Assembly: GCF_009184895.1 (NCBI RefSeq)
Contig: NZ_WESE01000003.1
Location: 62,001-126,000 of the forward strand
Source: Nostocoides sp. F2B08
Lineage (GTDB): Bacteria; Actinomycetota; Actinomycetes; Actinomycetales; Dermatophilaceae
Reading direction: 5' to 3'
DNA length: 64,000 nt
The notes under the pieces were generated by a model. It worked only from the letters and a program-made list of their open reading frames with translations, did no database searches and had not been told where the DNA came from. This document shows, one piece after another, positions 45,750 through 57,529 of the stretch (position 1 is its first letter; every line of letters starts with the position of its first letter). The translations under genes were made by a program, and so were the position numbers.

Positions 45750-47395
45750 GCGCCGTCGCGGTCGCCACGTCGGGAGCGGCGACGGCCGCCGTCGCGGACG
45801 CAGTCCCCCGACTGGTCGAGGACCGGGTCGCCAGTCGCCTCTTCGCCGGCGACCACACACTCTGGGGCCCGGCGGCGGAGGCCGAAGCGTCGGTCCGGCT
45901 CGCCTGGACCACGCTGCCCCGCACCTCGAGGCCTCTCGTCGGGGAGATCGCAGCGCTGCGTGCAGACCTGATGTCGGACGCCGTCGACCGAGTCGTCCTG
46001 TGCGGAATGGGCGGGTCGTCACTGGCACCCGAGGTCATCTGTGCGACCGAGGGCCGCGAGATCGTCATCGTCGACTCGTCGCACCCGGACTCGGTCCGCT
46101 CGGCCTTGCAGGAACTGAGTCGTACCGTTGTCGTCGTGTCGAGCAAGTCCGGCGGCACGGTGGAGACGGACAGCCAGCGCCGGGCGTTCATCGCCGCCTT
46201 CGAGGCCGCCGGCATCGACCCCACGACACGCATGGTCGTGGTCACCGATCCCGGCAGCCCACTAGAGGAGGAGTCCCGCTCAGCGGGATACCGCGTCGTC
46301 ACCGCCGACCCGCAGGTCGGTGGGCGCTATTCCGCGCTGACGGCGTTCGGGCTCGTCCCGGCCGGGCTCGCGGGTGTCGACGTCGGCCGCCTTCTCGATG
46401 ACGCCGAGGCCGTGTCGGACGTCCTCGCCAGCGACTCGGACGACAATCCGGCTCTTCGACTCGGCGCGGTTCTGGCGGCGACCACACCACTGCGCGACAA
46501 GATCATGCTGGTCGACAACGGCACGCCCATCGTCGGTTTCGGCGACTGGGCCGAACAGCTCATCGCCGAGTCGACGGGCAAGGATGGCCGCGGTGTCCTC
46601 CCGATCGTCGTCATCGCCGATAACGGGACGTCGGGAGATCTGCTCGACGCTGACGACATCACGACGGTCGAGCTCGTCGGCGACATCGAGGAGGCCGCCC
46701 TGACCACGACCTCCGCGGCCGCCGTCGCCGGCAGCCTCGGCGCTCAGCTCCTCCTCTGGGAAGCCGCCACCGCGGTCGCCGGGCGCCTGCTCGGCATCAA
46801 TCCCTTCGACCAACCCGATGTCGAGTCGGCCAAGCAGGCGGCGCGCCGCTTGCTCGAGGGAGGTGCGTCGACCGGCGGCCCGCCACTGTTCACCGACGGA
46901 GACGTCGAGATCCGAGTTCTTCCGGAGGATGGTGCAGGAGACGAGTGGATCGGTTCGGCCACCAACCTCCCCGACGCCATCGCCGCCCTACTCGAGCAGC
47001 TCGACCCGCGCAACGGCTACGTGGCGGTGATGGCCTACCTGGACCGCACCGGCGAGGACCCCGACCTCGAGCGCCTCCCGTCCATCGCTCCCCGTTTGAG
47101 CCGGACGGTGAACCGCCCGGTGACCTTCGGGTGGGGGCCTCGGTTCCTCCATTCGACCGGCCAGTACCACAAGGGCGGGCCCGCGCAGGGTGTCTACATC
47201 CAGATCACCGACACACCCGAGCAGGACCTCGATGTTCCTGGCCGGGACTTCACCTTCGGGGAGTTCATCGCCGCCCAGGCCGGTGGGGACGCCGCAGTTC
47301 TCGGCGAGCACGCCCGTCCGGTACTCCGTCTCCATCTGCGTGGAGCGGGTGGTCGCGGGGCAGTCCTGCGGGCTCTGTCCGGTCACGGTCGCTGA
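45746..47395 (+). CDS. pgi: Glucose-6-phosphate isomerase
   Basis: 549 residues. Converts glucose-6-phosphate to fructose-6-phosphate. The sugar-phosphate-binding loop [10 protein letters not shown] and [11 protein letters not shown] at the first SIS domain, [19 protein letters not shown], and [18 protein letters not shown] near the end fit the long form of actinobacterial Pgi. GTG start at 45746 overlaps the tal stop. It lacks the zwf-opcA-pgl genes that often follow. Confidence 0.95.
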   Translation: MSAVAVATSGAATAAVADAVPRLVEDRVASRLFAGDHTLWGPAAEAEASVRLAWTTLPRTSRPLVGEIAALRADLMSDAVDRVVLCGMGGSSLAPEVICATEGREIVIVDSSHPDSVRSALQELSRTVVVVSSKSGGTVETDSQRRAFIAAFEAAGIDPTTRMVVVTDPGSPLEEESRSAGYRVVTADPQVGGRYSALTAFGLVPAGLAGVDVGRLLDDAEAVSDVLASDSDDNPALRLGAVLAATTPLRDKIMLVDNGTPIVGFGDWAEQLIAESTGKDGRGVLPIVVIADNGTSGDLLDADDITTVELVGDIEEAALTTTSAAAVAGSLGAQLLLWEAATAVAGRLLGINPFDQPDVESAKQAARRLLEGGASTGGPPLFTDGDVEIRVLPEDGAGDEWIGSATNLPDAIAALLEQLDPRNGYVAVMAYLDRTGEDPDLERLPSIAPRLSRTVNRPVTFGWGPRFLHSTGQYHKGGPAQGVYIQITDTPEQDLDVPGRDFTFGEFIAAQAGGDAAVLGEHARPVLRLHLRGAGGRGAVLRALSGHGR

Positions 47396-47407
47396 CGGGA
47401 GACGGTG

Positions 47408-47863
47408 ATGGGCCTGTTCCGCCGTCCTCGACCCGAACCGCCTACGGCCCCCGAGAGGTCCGAGACCACCGGTGACGAGACTCCGGCCGAGGAGATCACG
47501 GCGAGCGGTATCGGACCGGCGGAACAAGCCCGGATCGATGACGCGTTGGCACGGCTCGCCGCTGCAGGGGTGGACGTCGACGACGTCGACTCCCTCGGGG
47601 CCGCATTCGACGCAGCCCTCGATCGCGGCGACGCCGGCGCACTCCCGGATCTCGCCGTGGGCGTCGGCGAGCATCTGAGCAGGCACGCGGACCTCCGCTG
47701 GGCGATCGTCACCGACTCATTCGGCCGGGACCTGGGTCTGGAAGGCCTGCGACGCGGTCTGCACGTCGTGCCCGAGAGCCTGCTCAGCGCACGGTGGATG
47801 CGTCGAGAGAAGGGCTGGTTGCCGCGCGCAGTCGCGCACCTGGCGGACACCAGCCGCCGCTGA
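47408..47863 (+). CDS. Hypothetical protein, possible DUF3806 domain
   Basis: 151 residues, soluble. Residues 40-130 (RIDDALARLAAAGVDVDDVDSLG and WAIVTDSFGRDLGLEG) look like the DUF3806 fold, which is only a weak by-eye match. GGGAGACGG lies upstream of ATG 47408. It follows pgi by 12 bases where zwf would usually sit. Role unknown. Confidence 0.6.
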   Translation: MGLFRRPRPEPPTAPERSETTGDETPAEEITASGIGPAEQARIDDALARLAAAGVDVDDVDSLGAAFDAALDRGDAGALPDLAVGVGEHLSRHADLRWAIVTDSFGRDLGLEGLRRGLHVVPESLLSARWMRREKGWLPRAVAHLADTSRR

Positions 47864-47886
47864 CCCAGCGCCGGAGGATGGCCATA

Positions 47887-47906
47887 GGGTGGCACGCGTG
47901 CCGCCC
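47887..47906. terminator. Inverted repeat between convergent genes
   Basis: GGTGGCAC and GTGCCGCC flank GC at 47888-47905, a compact stem with one G-T pair between the DUF3806-like gene and rbpA, consistent with a bidirectional terminator. Confidence 0.45.
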
Positions 47907-47925
47907 CGTGAGTCGACGGACGGAG

Positions 47926-48276
47926 CTACTGGATCAGGCCACGCTCGCGGAGCGAGCTCAGGGCCTCATCGAGGATGACCTCACCCTCGGCGTCGGAACG
48001 GCGCTCCTTGACGTAGGCCAAATGCGTCTTGTAGGGCTCGACCCGGGGCGGCGCGGGAGGGTTCTCGGCGTCCTGACCGGCCGGAAAGCCGCACCGCGGG
48101 CAGTCCCACGTCTCGGGGATCACGAGGCCCGGCTCCTCCGCGAAGCTCGGCGTCGTCTGATGGCCGTTCGCACAGTGGTAGGTGATGTGAACCCGAGGGG
48201 CCGACTCACCTCGCTCGGCCTCGCCCATCGGTCCGGCTCCGACCCTGCTTCCGCGGATCGCGTTGCCACCAGCCAT
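47926..48276 (-). CDS. rbpA: RNA polymerase-binding protein RbpA
   Basis: 116 residues. Actinobacteria-specific partner of primary sigma factors that stabilises the open promoter complex. N-terminal tail (GNAIRGSRVGAG, the basic linker end), HITYHCANGHQTTPSFAEEPG, the zinc-knuckle-like CPRCGFPAGQD, and the C-terminal sigma-interacting helix (TTHLAYVKERRSDAEGEVILDEAL-like segment) are present. Its presence supports the actinobacterial assignment. Confidence 0.96.
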   Translation of the reverse strand: MAGGNAIRGSRVGAGPMGEAERGESAPRVHITYHCANGHQTTPSFAEEPGLVIPETWDCPRCGFPAGQDAENPPAPPRVEPYKTHLAYVKERRSDAEGEVILDEALSSLRERGLIQ

Positions 48277-48336
48277 ACTCGCGTACCTCTCTTCGACGAC
48301 GAAGCAAGATCGACTGAAGTCGGATCCCGGCAGAGC

Positions 48337-48582
48337 CTACCGCGAGAAGCGGTCCAGGAGCCCGAGACTCACGATGCAGGTCGTCCAGATCAGGGCCACG
48401 GCCACGGTGAACCGGGTCAGGTTGCGCTCAGCGACCGACGAACCGCCGAGCGAGGTCGAGACGCCCCCGCCGAACATGTCCGAGAGCCCACCACCCTTGC
48501 CCTTGTGCAGGAGGATGAGCAGCACCTGGATGAGTCCGGTGAGCACGAGCAGCACAAGCAGGCCGATGCGTACGGCTTCCAA
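48337..48582 (-). CDS. secG: Preprotein translocase subunit SecG
   Basis: 81 residues with two membrane segments (IGLLVLLVLTGLIQVLLILL and LTRFTVAVALIWTTCIVSLGLL) joined by a HKGKGGGLSDMFGGG loop, the SecG signature. It appears to start with TTG at 48582, with AAGGGA seven bases ahead; no ATG or GTG in frame is available. Downstream of tpiA-pgk-gap. Confidence 0.92.
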   Translation of the reverse strand: MEAVRIGLLVLLVLTGLIQVLLILLHKGKGGGLSDMFGGGVSTSLGGSSVAERNLTRFTVAVALIWTTCIVSLGLLDRFSR

Positions 48583-48671
48583 CGTGAGTCCCTTGAGTGA
48601 GTCGAGGCGAATGAAGCGGGTCGTCGCGACGGTGCACGACAGACGAGCAGACTGCAGTGTACCCCGACGGG

Positions 48672-49469
48672 TCAGCCGGTCCCGGTCACGTGATCCTTGA
48701 AGCGGACGATCGCCGCGAACTCCTCGGGATCGGTGGACGCTCCCCCGACCAGTGCACCGTCGACGTCCTCTCCGGCCATGATGCTGGCGACGTTGCCCGA
48801 CTTCACCGATCCGCCGTACAGGATCCGGATCCCGTCCGCGGTGTCACCGGAGTATAGGTCCGCGAGCTTGCTGCGGATGGCGGAGCACACTTCCTGAGCG
48901 TCGGCCGGCGTGGCCACCTCGCCGGTGCCGATGGCCCAGATCGGCTCGTAGGCGATGACGATACTTCTGGCCTGCTCCTGCGGAAGTCCGTCGAGACCGG
49001 CCTCGATCTGCGCCAGCACGTGGTCGACGTGGCCGCCGGCCTGGCGCACCTCGAGACCCTCTCCGCAACAGAAGATCGGGGTGAGCCCGTGGCGGTATGC
49101 CGCGCGGATCTTCGCCGCCACGACGCCATCGGTCTCGTCGTGGTACTCACGCCGTTCACTGTGACCGACGACGACGTAGGTACAGCCCAGCTTCGCCAGG
49201 AAGGCTCCGCTGATCTCACCGGTGTATGCACCCGAGTCATGCGCCGAGAGGTCTTGGGCGCCATGCCTGATCTCGAGCTTGTCTCCGTCGACCAGCGTCT
49301 GGACGCTGCGGATGTCGGTGAACGGAGGCAGGACTGCGACCTCGACGGACGTGTAGTCGTGTCGGGCGTCCTGGAGGGTCCACGCGAGCTTCTGGACCAG
49401 GTGGGTGGCTTGGAGATGATCGAGGTTCATCTTCCAGTTGCCGGCCATCAGTGGCGTCCGTGCGGTCAT
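48672..49469 (-). CDS. tpiA: Triosephosphate isomerase
   Basis: 265 residues. Glycolytic TIM barrel. GNWKMN (Asn/Lys), [11 protein letters not shown] with the electrophilic His, and [15 protein letters not shown] with the catalytic Glu are intact. Co-oriented with pgk, gap and secG. Confidence 0.97.
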   Translation of the reverse strand: MTARTPLMAGNWKMNLDHLQATHLVQKLAWTLQDARHDYTSVEVAVLPPFTDIRSVQTLVDGDKLEIRHGAQDLSAHDSGAYTGEISGAFLAKLGCTYVVVGHSERREYHDETDGVVAAKIRAAYRHGLTPIFCCGEGLEVRQAGGHVDHVLAQIEAGLDGLPQEQARSIVIAYEPIWAIGTGEVATPADAQEVCSAIRSKLADLYSGDTADGIRILYGGSVKSGNVASIMAGEDVDGALVGGASTDPEEFAAIVRFKDHVTGTG

Positions 49470-49505
49470 GCGATGAAACTCCTCGTCAGGTGGGCGAGCG
49501 GATGG

Positions 49506-50726
49506 TCAGTCGCGGTTCTCGAGGACGGCGATTCCGGGCAGTTCCTTGCCTTCGAGGTACTCCAGGGACGCGCCGCCTCCGGTCGAGATATGACCGAACT
49601 GGTCGTCCGCGAAACCCAGCTGCCGCACGGCGGCGGCGGAGTCACCACCTCCGACCACGGTGAGCGCGCCGGCCTCCGTGGCTGTCACCAAGGCCTCAGC
49701 CACGGCCCGAGTCCCAGCGGCGAACGGGGGCATCTCGAAGGCACCCATCGGCCCGTTCCAGAAGATCGTCCGCGCGTCGGTCAGACGGTTCGCGTAGGCC
49801 CGTGCAGATTCGGGGCCGATGTCCAGCCCGATCATGTCGGCGGGTATGCGGTCAGCGGGAACGGTGACGATCTCGGTGTCGGCGTCGAACTCGCGCCCGC
49901 AGACGACGTCGGTGGGGAGGAGGATCTCGACGCCGCTCTCCTCCGCCCGTCGCAGGTACCCTCGGCAGGCGTCGAGACTGTCGGTATCCAGCAGGCTCTT
50001 GCCCACCTCATGGCCCTGCGCGGCCAGGAACGTGAACACCATCCCGCCGCCGATGAGGAGACGGTCGGCCTTGCCGAGCAGGTTGTCGATGACTGCCAGC
50101 TTGTCCGCGACCTTCGCGCCCCCGAGGACCACCGCGTAGGGACGCTCAGGGTCCTCGGTAAGCCGACGCAACACCTCGACCTCGGTCCGCACCAAGCCGC
50201 CCATCGCCGATGGGAGTCGGCGGGCCACGTCGTACACGGAGGCCTGGGCGCGGTGCACGACCCCGAAGCCGTCAGACACGTACGCGTCGGCGAGCCCGGC
50301 CAGTGCCTCGGCGAACGCGGCCCGGTCGTCCTCCGTCTTTGCCGTCTCACCCGGGTTGAACCGGAGGTTCTCCAGCAGCAACACCTCGCCGTCCTGGAGG
50401 GCCGCGACCGCCTGCTGGGCACTCTCCCCGACGGTGTCGGTCGCGAAGGCCACATCCTGACCGAGCAGCTCTGCGAGCCGTGGGACGACCGGCGCCAGAG
50501 AGTACCTGTCCTCAGGCGCCCCCTTGGGGCGCCCGAGATGGGCGCACACGATGACGCGCGCGCCCATCCCGACGAGCTCCTTGATGGTCGGGACCGACGC
50601 CCGGACACGACCGTCGTCCGTGATCTCGGGTGTGCCTCCGGCGGAGTAGTCGAGCGGCACATTGAGATCGGACCGGACCAGGACGCGCTTCCCGCGCAGG
50701 TCACCGAGCGTGGCGATGGAGCTCAT
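49506..50726 (-). CDS. pgk: Phosphoglycerate kinase
   Basis: 406 residues. [14 protein letters not shown] at the N-terminus, HLGRPKG in the domain hinge, [11 protein letters not shown] and the Gly-rich nucleotide loop [10 protein letters not shown] with the [10 protein letters not shown] motif are all present. Makes ATP from 1,3-bisphosphoglycerate. Follows gap by 14 bases. Confidence 0.97.
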   Translation of the reverse strand: MSSIATLGDLRGKRVLVRSDLNVPLDYSAGGTPEITDDGRVRASVPTIKELVGMGARVIVCAHLGRPKGAPEDRYSLAPVVPRLAELLGQDVAFATDTVGESAQQAVAALQDGEVLLLENLRFNPGETAKTEDDRAAFAEALAGLADAYVSDGFGVVHRAQASVYDVARRLPSAMGGLVRTEVEVLRRLTEDPERPYAVVLGGAKVADKLAVIDNLLGKADRLLIGGGMVFTFLAAQGHEVGKSLLDTDSLDACRGYLRRAEESGVEILLPTDVVCGREFDADTEIVTVPADRIPADMIGLDIGPESARAYANRLTDARTIFWNGPMGAFEMPPFAAGTRAVAEALVTATEAGALTVVGGGDSAAAVRQLGFADDQFGHISTGGGASLEYLEGKELPGIAVLENRD

Positions 50727-50740
50727 TCCGCGAAGTCCTC

Positions 50741-51751
<1,011 letters not shown>

Positions 51752-51774
51752 TCACTGCCTCTCGCGTGGGGGGT

Positions 51775-51792
51775 GCCGCCGGGACCGGCGGC
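51775..51792. terminator. Perfect hairpin between whiA and gap
   Basis: GCCGCCGG (51775-51782) pairs exactly with CCGGCGGC (51785-51792), with a two-base loop. It would terminate the whiA transcript or act in the gap leader; a TAGGGT -10 box lies upstream of it on the minus strand near 51808. Confidence 0.5.
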
Positions 51793-51842
51793 CTGGTCCG
51801 CCTCCCACCCTAGTGGGTGCGGAGCACGCGTGAGAACCGGGT

Positions 51843-52823
51843 TCAGGGCTCGAGCATGTCCGGCGTGAGATTGGCATCCGTGCCGGGTAGACCCTGTTCC
51901 TCGGCGACCTTGTCGGCCAGCGCCAGAAGGCGTCGAATGCGTCCTGCCACAGCGTCTTTCGTCATCGGCGGGTCGGCCAACTGACCGAGCTCCTCGAGGG
52001 ACGCCTGCTTGTGCGCGAGCCGCAGGTCACCCGCCTCGCGAAGGTGCTCGGGCACCTGGTCGCCGAGGATCTCCAGGGCGCGCTGGACCCGGGCACCGGC
52101 CGCCACCGCGGCGCGCGCAGACCTGCGCAGATTCGCGTCGTCGAAGTTGGCCAGCCGATTCGCGGTGGCTCGCACCTCGCGGCGCATCCTCCGCTCCTCC
52201 CAGTCCAGCACCGCCTGGTGAGCGCCGAGCCGGGTGAGCATCGCGGCGATCGCCTCGCCGTCGCGGATCACCACCCGATCCACCCCCCGGACCTCCCGAG
52301 CCTTGACCTGGATCTGGAGGCGTCGGGCGGCGCCGACCAGCGCCAGGGCCGCCTCGGGTCCAGGGCAGGTCACTTCGAGCGACGACGAGCGACCAGGCTC
52401 CGTGAGCGAACCGTGCGCGAGGAAAGCACCACGCCAGGCGGCTTCCGCATCGCAGGCGGATCCCGAGACCACCTTGGGCGGCAGCCCACGCACCGGCCGG
52501 CCACGCTGGTCGATCAGCCCCGTCTGCCGAGCCAGGGCCTCACCGTCGTGAACCACGCGCAAGACATATCTGCTGCTCTTGCGCAAGCCGCTCGGCGAGA
52601 GGACGAGGACCTCGGCGCGGTGTCCGTAGAGCTCGGCGATGTCGCGCCGCAGCCGTCGTGCTGCCTGCGCCGTGTCGAGCTCGGCCTCGATGACGATCCG
52701 ACCCCCGATGATGTGGAGACCACCGGCGAAACGAAGTGTCGCAGCCACCTCCGCTTTGCGACAGCAGGGTTTGGTGACTTCGAGGCGGCTCAGCTCGTCC
52801 TTCACCTTCGCTGTCATCGCCAT
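51843..52823 (-). CDS. whiA: WhiA sporulation-type regulator (LAGLIDADG-like)
   Basis: 326 residues. N-terminal homing-endonuclease-like domain ([19 protein letters not shown]) and C-terminal helix-turn-helix ([26 protein letters not shown]). WhiA controls division genes in sporulating actinobacteria and is kept in non-sporulating ones too. It precedes yvcK and rapZ in the usual order. Confidence 0.95.
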   Translation of the reverse strand: MAMTAKVKDELSRLEVTKPCCRKAEVAATLRFAGGLHIIGGRIVIEAELDTAQAARRLRRDIAELYGHRAEVLVLSPSGLRKSSRYVLRVVHDGEALARQTGLIDQRGRPVRGLPPKVVSGSACDAEAAWRGAFLAHGSLTEPGRSSSLEVTCPGPEAALALVGAARRLQIQVKAREVRGVDRVVIRDGEAIAAMLTRLGAHQAVLDWEERRMRREVRATANRLANFDDANLRRSARAAVAAGARVQRALEILGDQVPEHLREAGDLRLAHKQASLEELGQLADPPMTKDAVAGRIRRLLALADKVAEEQGLPGTDANLTPDMLEP

Positions 52824-52854
52824 GGGGGCAATCCTGCCATGACGTCCGGAGCGC

Positions 52855-53793
52855 CTACCGACCGGAGAACAGGTCCTGAAGGGCCGCCGCGAGCCGCAGC
52901 GGATCGTGCTGGCCGGGGTTCGATCGTGAACTCACCGTGGCGACGACAAGCTCGGCGCCGACGGACTGCGCCACGATGCGCAGTGTGTCTCGGTCCGCGG
53001 CGACGGTCGGGTCAACGACAACCGCATCGAGACGGACATCGCCTGCGTACTCGGCGAAGGAGAGGATGAGCTCGTGCGCAGAACGACCCTCGGTCTCCCC
53101 CGCCGGCAGGTCCAGGTTGAGAACGAGAACGCGTCGAGCCCGCGTGGCTCGGAGTGCGTCCCTGAGGTCGGGAACGAGGAGATGCGGCATCACTGACGTG
53201 AACCATGAGCCAGGGCCCAGAACCACCCAGTCCGCCGCTCGGATGGCCGCGACCGACTCGGGATAGGCAGGAGGGTTCTCCGGGGTGATCCGCACGGACT
53301 CCACCCGCCCTGGGGACGTGGCCACCTGCGCCTGCCCGACCACTCGCCGCAGCCGCTCCCCCTCACGGACGTCCGCCTCGATGTCGAGCGGCACGGACGC
53401 CATGGGCAGGACGCGGCCCCGCGCACCGAGCAGGCGCCCTACGAGCTCGAGACCGGCGACGGGGTCGTCATAGATCTCCCACAGCGCCACGATCAGGAGG
53501 TTGCCCAACGCGTGACCGGCCAGCGAGCCGGTCCCCTCGAAGCGGTGCTGCATGACGTCCCGCCACGCATGCCCCCACTCCGTGTCATCGCACAGTGCGG
53601 CGAGCGCCATCCGGAGATCTCCCGGTGGCAGCACACCGAACTCGCTGCGGAGTCGACCGCTGGACCCCCCGTTGTCGGCGACGGTGACGATCGCGGTCAC
53701 GTCATCGGTGAGCAGTCGAAGGGCCGACAGGGTCGCTGCCAAGCCGTGGCCGCCGCCCAAGGCTGCGACGGTGGGTGGTCCAGCGCTCCTCAT
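52855..53793 (-). CDS. YvcK/CofD-like gluconeogenesis factor
   Basis: 312 residues. [13 protein letters not shown] at the N-terminus and [12 protein letters not shown] are CofD/YvcK family hallmarks; [12 protein letters not shown] and [18 protein letters not shown] follow. YvcK proteins bind UDP-sugars and adjust cell-wall/gluconeogenic flux. Start at 53793 by homology. Next to whiA and rapZ as in most actinobacteria. Confidence 0.9.
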   Translation of the reverse strand: MRSAGPPTVAALGGGHGLAATLSALRLLTDDVTAIVTVADNGGSSGRLRSEFGVLPPGDLRMALAALCDDTEWGHAWRDVMQHRFEGTGSLAGHALGNLLIVALWEIYDDPVAGLELVGRLLGARGRVLPMASVPLDIEADVREGERLRRVVGQAQVATSPGRVESVRITPENPPAYPESVAAIRAADWVVLGPGSWFTSVMPHLLVPDLRDALRATRARRVLVLNLDLPAGETEGRSAHELILSFAEYAGDVRLDAVVVDPTVAADRDTLRIVAQSVGAELVVATVSSRSNPGQHDPLRLAAALQDLFSGR

Positions 53794-53824
53794 CGGCCGG
53801 CCGCGGGCATGGAAGGGGTCACGC

Positions 53825-54826
53825 TCATTCCTGTCCCAGGTCACGGTGGACGACGAACGTCTGAATGTCCGAGGACGAGAGCATCGAACCCAGGCGCTCG
53901 GCGATGGCGACCGACCTGTGCTTGCCACCGGTGCACCCGACGGCCACCGTCGCATACCGGCGGTTCTCGCGGCGATAACCCGACATGACCGTCCTGAGCA
54001 GAACGACGACCTGCTCCACGAACTCGACCGCTCCCTCCTGCGAGAGCACGAAGTCGGCCACGGCCTCGTCCTTGCCGCTCGACGCACGCAGCTCCGGGAT
54101 CCAGAACGGGTTGGGCAGGAACCGGAGGTCGAAGACGAAGTCCGCGTCCAGTGGAATCCCGTACTTGAAGCCGAAGGACATCACCGCGAGCCGCGTGCCC
54201 GGACGCCGGTCCCGGGAAAAGGCCGGCAAGACCTTGCGTGACAGCTGATGGACGTTGAGGCCCGAGGTGTCGATGACCAGATCCGCCCGCGAGCGGATGT
54301 CCGTCAGCAGACGGCGCTCGGTCTGGATTCCGTCGAGCAGTCGCCCCTCCCCCTGCAGTGGATGAGGACGTCGCACGCTCTCGAAGCGGCGAACCAGCGT
54401 CTCGTCCGTGGCGTCGAGGAACACCAGGCTCGGACGTAGTCCCCGCGTCGCCAACGCATCCAGCGAGTGGGTGAGGTTGCCGAAGAAGCCCTTCGTTCGG
54501 ACGTCCACCACGGCGGCGGCCCGGATGGGAGCGGCCGCTGACGACGTGCGTGCCGACGCATCCTCCGGACGGTCGCTCCAGCGGTTCACCTCGTCCAGGA
54601 GCAGGTCAGCGATGCCATCGAGGAGTTGCGGCGGAAGGTTGTCGATGACGAACCAGCCCTCGTCCTCGAGGACGTTGGCCACCGTGCTCCGGCCCGCACC
54701 GCTCATCCCCGTGATGATGAGCAGCTCCGCCTGCTGGAGCATGGTCGGAACGCCTGCGGGCACTCGTGCGCGCTCGGTCCGGTCGCTCCGATGCCGGGCG
54801 GAGCCCGGCTCGACCTGATCGGTCAT
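53825..54826 (-). CDS. rapZ: RNase adapter RapZ
   Basis: 333 residues. Walker [17 protein letters not shown] with NLPPQLL, and the C-terminal domain with [21 protein letters not shown] and [16 protein letters not shown]. Nucleotide-binding regulator linked to cell-wall precursor synthesis. Its ATG overlaps the uvrC stop. Confidence 0.93.
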   Translation of the reverse strand: MTDQVEPGSARHRSDRTERARVPAGVPTMLQQAELLIITGMSGAGRSTVANVLEDEGWFVIDNLPPQLLDGIADLLLDEVNRWSDRPEDASARTSSAAAPIRAAAVVDVRTKGFFGNLTHSLDALATRGLRPSLVFLDATDETLVRRFESVRRPHPLQGEGRLLDGIQTERRLLTDIRSRADLVIDTSGLNVHQLSRKVLPAFSRDRRPGTRLAVMSFGFKYGIPLDADFVFDLRFLPNPFWIPELRASSGKDEAVADFVLSQEGAVEFVEQVVVLLRTVMSGYRRENRRYATVAVGCTGGKHRSVAIAERLGSMLSSSDIQTFVVHRDLGQE

Positions 54827-56826
54827 CTCGCCGTCCTCTCGCCGGGGTGCGGACCGCCTACGCGCGGATGCTCATCATCCTCCCTGATCTCGCCGGTCAC
54901 CGCATCAACCCCCGGCGCCGCCGGGGTGGCCTCCAGGGCCCTGGCGATCTGGGCCGCGACGGCCGGCCCGATGCCGGGCACGGCGACGATGTCGTCCACC
55001 GTCGCCGCTCGGATCCGCTTGAGCGATCCGAAGTGGGCCAGGAGGCGCTTCTGCCGGGTCGGACCGAGCCCGGGAATGTCGTCGAGCGCGGAGCGTGTCA
55101 TCGAGGTGCTCCGACGTTTGCGGTGGAACGTGACCGCGAAACGGTGCGCCTCGTCGCGGACACGTTGCAGCAGATACAGGCCGTCGCTCGCGCGGGGAAG
55201 GATGACGGGAAACTCCTCGTCGGGGAGCCACACCTCCTCCAGGCGTTTGGCCAGACCCACGACAGCCACGTCCTCGACACCGAGGTCGTCGAGCGCCGTC
55301 ACCGCGGCCGCGACCTGAGCGGGCCCCCCGTCGACGACGACGAGGTTGGGCGGGTAGGCAAATCGCGCCGGCCGGCCGTCCTCGTCGCGCGGAGCGCCGG
55401 CCACCGAGGTGGCCGACTCCTCGAGGTAGCGCCGGAAGCGCCTGGTCAGCACTTCTCTCATCGCTGCCGTGTCGTCGACGCGACCGTCCTCCGCCACCCC
55501 GGCGTCGCCGCGGATGACGAACTGACGGTAGGCGTTCTTGCGCGCGAGACCATCCTCGAACACCACCATCGAACCGACCGCGTTGGTGCCTTGCACATGA
55601 CTGATGTCGAAGCACTCGATCCGCAGCGGGGCCTCCTCGAGTCCGAGAGCCTCCTGCAACTCGTGCAACGCCCGAGTCCTCGAAGTGAGGTCGCCCGCGC
55701 GTGCGACCTTGTGCCGGGCCAGCGACTGCTCCGCGTTGCGCGTGACCGTGGCCAGCAGAGTGCGCTTGTCACCGCGGCTCGGGACCTTGACAGCGACCCT
55801 GCGCCCACGACGAACGCGGAGCCACTCGCCGATCTGGTCCACGCCCTCTGGAAGCACAGGGACCAGGATCTCGCTGGGAATCTCCTCTGCGTCCGCGCTG
55901 CCGTACATCTCGGTCAGCAGGTGCGCGACGACTTCCTCGAGGCTCTCGGCCTGCTTCTCCGCGACCCAGCCGCGCTGACCGCGAACCCGCCCGTCGCGCA
56001 CCATGAAGACATGGAACGCGGCCTCGAGCTCGTCGTCGGCGATGCCGATCACGTCCGCATCCGTCCCGTCGGGAAGGACCACTGCGGAGCGCTCCAGCGC
56101 TTTGGACATCGCGGCGATGTCGTCACGAAGCCGTGCGGCGCGTTCGAAGTCGAGCTCGCGCGCGGCTCCCGCCATCTCCCGCTCCAGCCGACTCACGTGA
56201 CGGCGGGCGCCACCGGCCAGGAAGTCGCACAGCTCCTCAGCGATGTGGCGGTGCTCGTCAGGGGTCACCCTGCCGATGCACGGTGCGGAGCACTTGTCGA
56301 TGTAACCCAGCAGGCAGGGTCGACCCGATGCCGCCGCTCGGCGGTAGACACCCGCGGAACAGGTTCGGACGGGAAAGACCCGAAGGAGGAGGTCGAGCGT
56401 CTCCCTGATCGCCCAGGCATGGGCGTAGGGGCCGAAGTAGCGTGTGCCACGGCGCTTCGTGCCGCGCATGACCTGAGCACGAGGAACCTCCTCACCCATG
56501 GTGATGGCGAGGTAGGGATAGGACTTGTCGTCCCGGTACTTGACGTTGAACCGTGGGTCGAACTCCTTGATCCAGGAGTACTCGAGCTGAAGCGCCTCCA
56601 CTTCGGTGGACACGACCGTCCACTCCACCGACGCTGCCGCTCTGAGCATCGCCACGGTCCGCGGGTGCAGGCCGGCCGGATCCTGGAAGTAGGAGCTGAG
56701 CCTCGAACGCAGCGAGCGCGCCTTGCCGACGTAGACCACTCGCCCGTGCTCGTCCCTGAACCGGTACACCCCCGGGTCGCGCGGGATGCTCCCGGGCGCA
56801 GGTCGGTAGGTGGACGGATCGGCCAT
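54823..56826 (-). CDS. uvrC: UvrABC excinuclease subunit C
   Basis: 667 residues. GIY-YIG nuclease at the N-terminus ([18 protein letters not shown]), Cys-rich [13 protein letters not shown], a UVR motif region ([22 protein letters not shown]), then the RNase H-like half with [29 protein letters not shown] and a C-terminal (HhH)2 region. Makes both incisions in nucleotide excision repair. A leaderless -10 box (TAGGCT, complement 56833-56838) precedes the ATG by six bases. Confidence 0.96.
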   Translation of the reverse strand: MADPSTYRPAPGSIPRDPGVYRFRDEHGRVVYVGKARSLRSRLSSYFQDPAGLHPRTVAMLRAAASVEWTVVSTEVEALQLEYSWIKEFDPRFNVKYRDDKSYPYLAITMGEEVPRAQVMRGTKRRGTRYFGPYAHAWAIRETLDLLLRVFPVRTCSAGVYRRAAASGRPCLLGYIDKCSAPCIGRVTPDEHRHIAEELCDFLAGGARRHVSRLEREMAGAARELDFERAARLRDDIAAMSKALERSAVVLPDGTDADVIGIADDELEAAFHVFMVRDGRVRGQRGWVAEKQAESLEEVVAHLLTEMYGSADAEEIPSEILVPVLPEGVDQIGEWLRVRRGRRVAVKVPSRGDKRTLLATVTRNAEQSLARHKVARAGDLTSRTRALHELQEALGLEEAPLRIECFDISHVQGTNAVGSMVVFEDGLARKNAYRQFVIRGDAGVAEDGRVDDTAAMREVLTRRFRRYLEESATSVAGAPRDEDGRPARFAYPPNLVVVDGGPAQVAAAVTALDDLGVEDVAVVGLAKRLEEVWLPDEEFPVILPRASDGLYLLQRVRDEAHRFAVTFHRKRRSTSMTRSALDDIPGLGPTRQKRLLAHFGSLKRIRAATVDDIVAVPGIGPAVAAQIARALEATPAAPGVDAVTGEIREDDEHPRVGGPHPGERTAR

Positions 56827-56832
56827 TCGACA

Positions 56833-56838
56833 AGCCTA
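56833..56838 (-). promoter_or_regulatory. Leaderless-type -10 box of uvrC
   Basis: On the minus strand TAGGCT lies six bases before the ATG at 56826. Confidence 0.6.
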
Positions 56839-56913
56839 TGAGGTCGCACCGACGGTGTGACACGTCGGCGCCTCGGCGCACCCGCATCGCCACGGCCGTC
56901 CTCGAGGACGGGC

Positions 56914-57369
56914 TCAGGCGACCGCGATCGCGTCGCCGGTGACCGTCACCTGCCGCTCCTCGAGACCTCGGGGAGCGGGGCCCCCGACGACGTCACCGGT
57001 ATCGACGGTGAACCTGCTGCCGTGGCACGGGCAGACGATCTCACCGTCGCGGACATCTGTGACGAGGCAGCCCTGGTGCGGACAGACCGCGGAGAAGGCC
57101 TTGAACTCACCTTCGGACGGCTGCGTGATGACCACCTGCTCGGCCTGGACGACGAGTCCGCCCCCGACCGGCACATCGGCGACCGAGGCGATGGGGTCGC
57201 TCTCGGACGAGGACACCCCGGCGTCGTCGCCGGGCGTGGCGGTCCCGTCCTCTGGGTCGCCGGACTCCTCCGTCGCGGTGTCTTCAGACGATCCACACCC
57301 GGAAACGAAGACCGCTGATGCAACAACACCCGAAGCGGCCAGAACCTGCCGCCGTCCACAACACTCCAC
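56914..57369 (-). CDS. Rieske [2Fe-2S] lipoprotein with Tat-like signal
   Basis: 151 residues. A twin-arginine start (CCGRRQVLAASG) and lipobox VSGC (Cys25) suggest a folded, exported lipoprotein. After a Ser/Asp/Glu-rich linker the Rieske domain carries Cys96-x-His98 in CPHQGC and Cys113-x-x-His116 in CPCHGS, with Cys101 and Cys115 for the bridging disulfide. Membrane-attached electron carrier of unknown partner. Divergent from the amino-acid-binding protein gene; the shared region has paired CTAAC boxes. Confidence 0.88.
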   Translation of the reverse strand: MECCGRRQVLAASGVVASAVFVSGCGSSEDTATEESGDPEDGTATPGDDAGVSSSESDPIASVADVPVGGGLVVQAEQVVITQPSEGEFKAFSAVCPHQGCLVTDVRDGEIVCPCHGSRFTVDTGDVVGGPAPRGLEERQVTVTGDAIAVA

Positions 57370-57406
57370 AGCCCGTCACCTCTCCAGCAGAAGGGCACGC
57401 ACACCC

Positions 57407-57422
57407 GTAACGGTTCGCTAAC
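57407..57422. promoter_or_regulatory. GTAAC-N6-CTAAC box (possible nitrogen regulator site)
   Basis: GTAACGGTTCGCTAAC at 57407-57422, upstream of the Rieske lipoprotein start. It shares its pattern with a second box at 57466-57481; both resemble the half-sites bound by GlnR. Confidence 0.4.
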
Positions 57423-57465
57423 AACCGGACGAGCATCCCTCACCCGCCGTTGGTCCACGCCTAGG

Positions 57466-57481
57466 TTAACCATTGCCTAAC
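57466..57481. promoter_or_regulatory. TTAAC-N6-CTAAC box (possible nitrogen regulator site)
   Basis: TTAACCATTGCCTAAC lies 49 bases before the GTG of the amino-acid-binding protein gene. Same form as the box at 57407-57422, 59 bases away. Confidence 0.4.
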
Positions 57482-57529
57482 CCACCCGGATAGGTGTCGT
57501 GTCACCCAACCCATAGAAAGGTCTACGAC

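Noticed and set aside
57461-57481. IdeR/DtxR iron box
   Set aside because: One half-site (TAGGTTA) fits, but the second half does not match and the spacing is one base too long; the CTAAC pair reading explains more.
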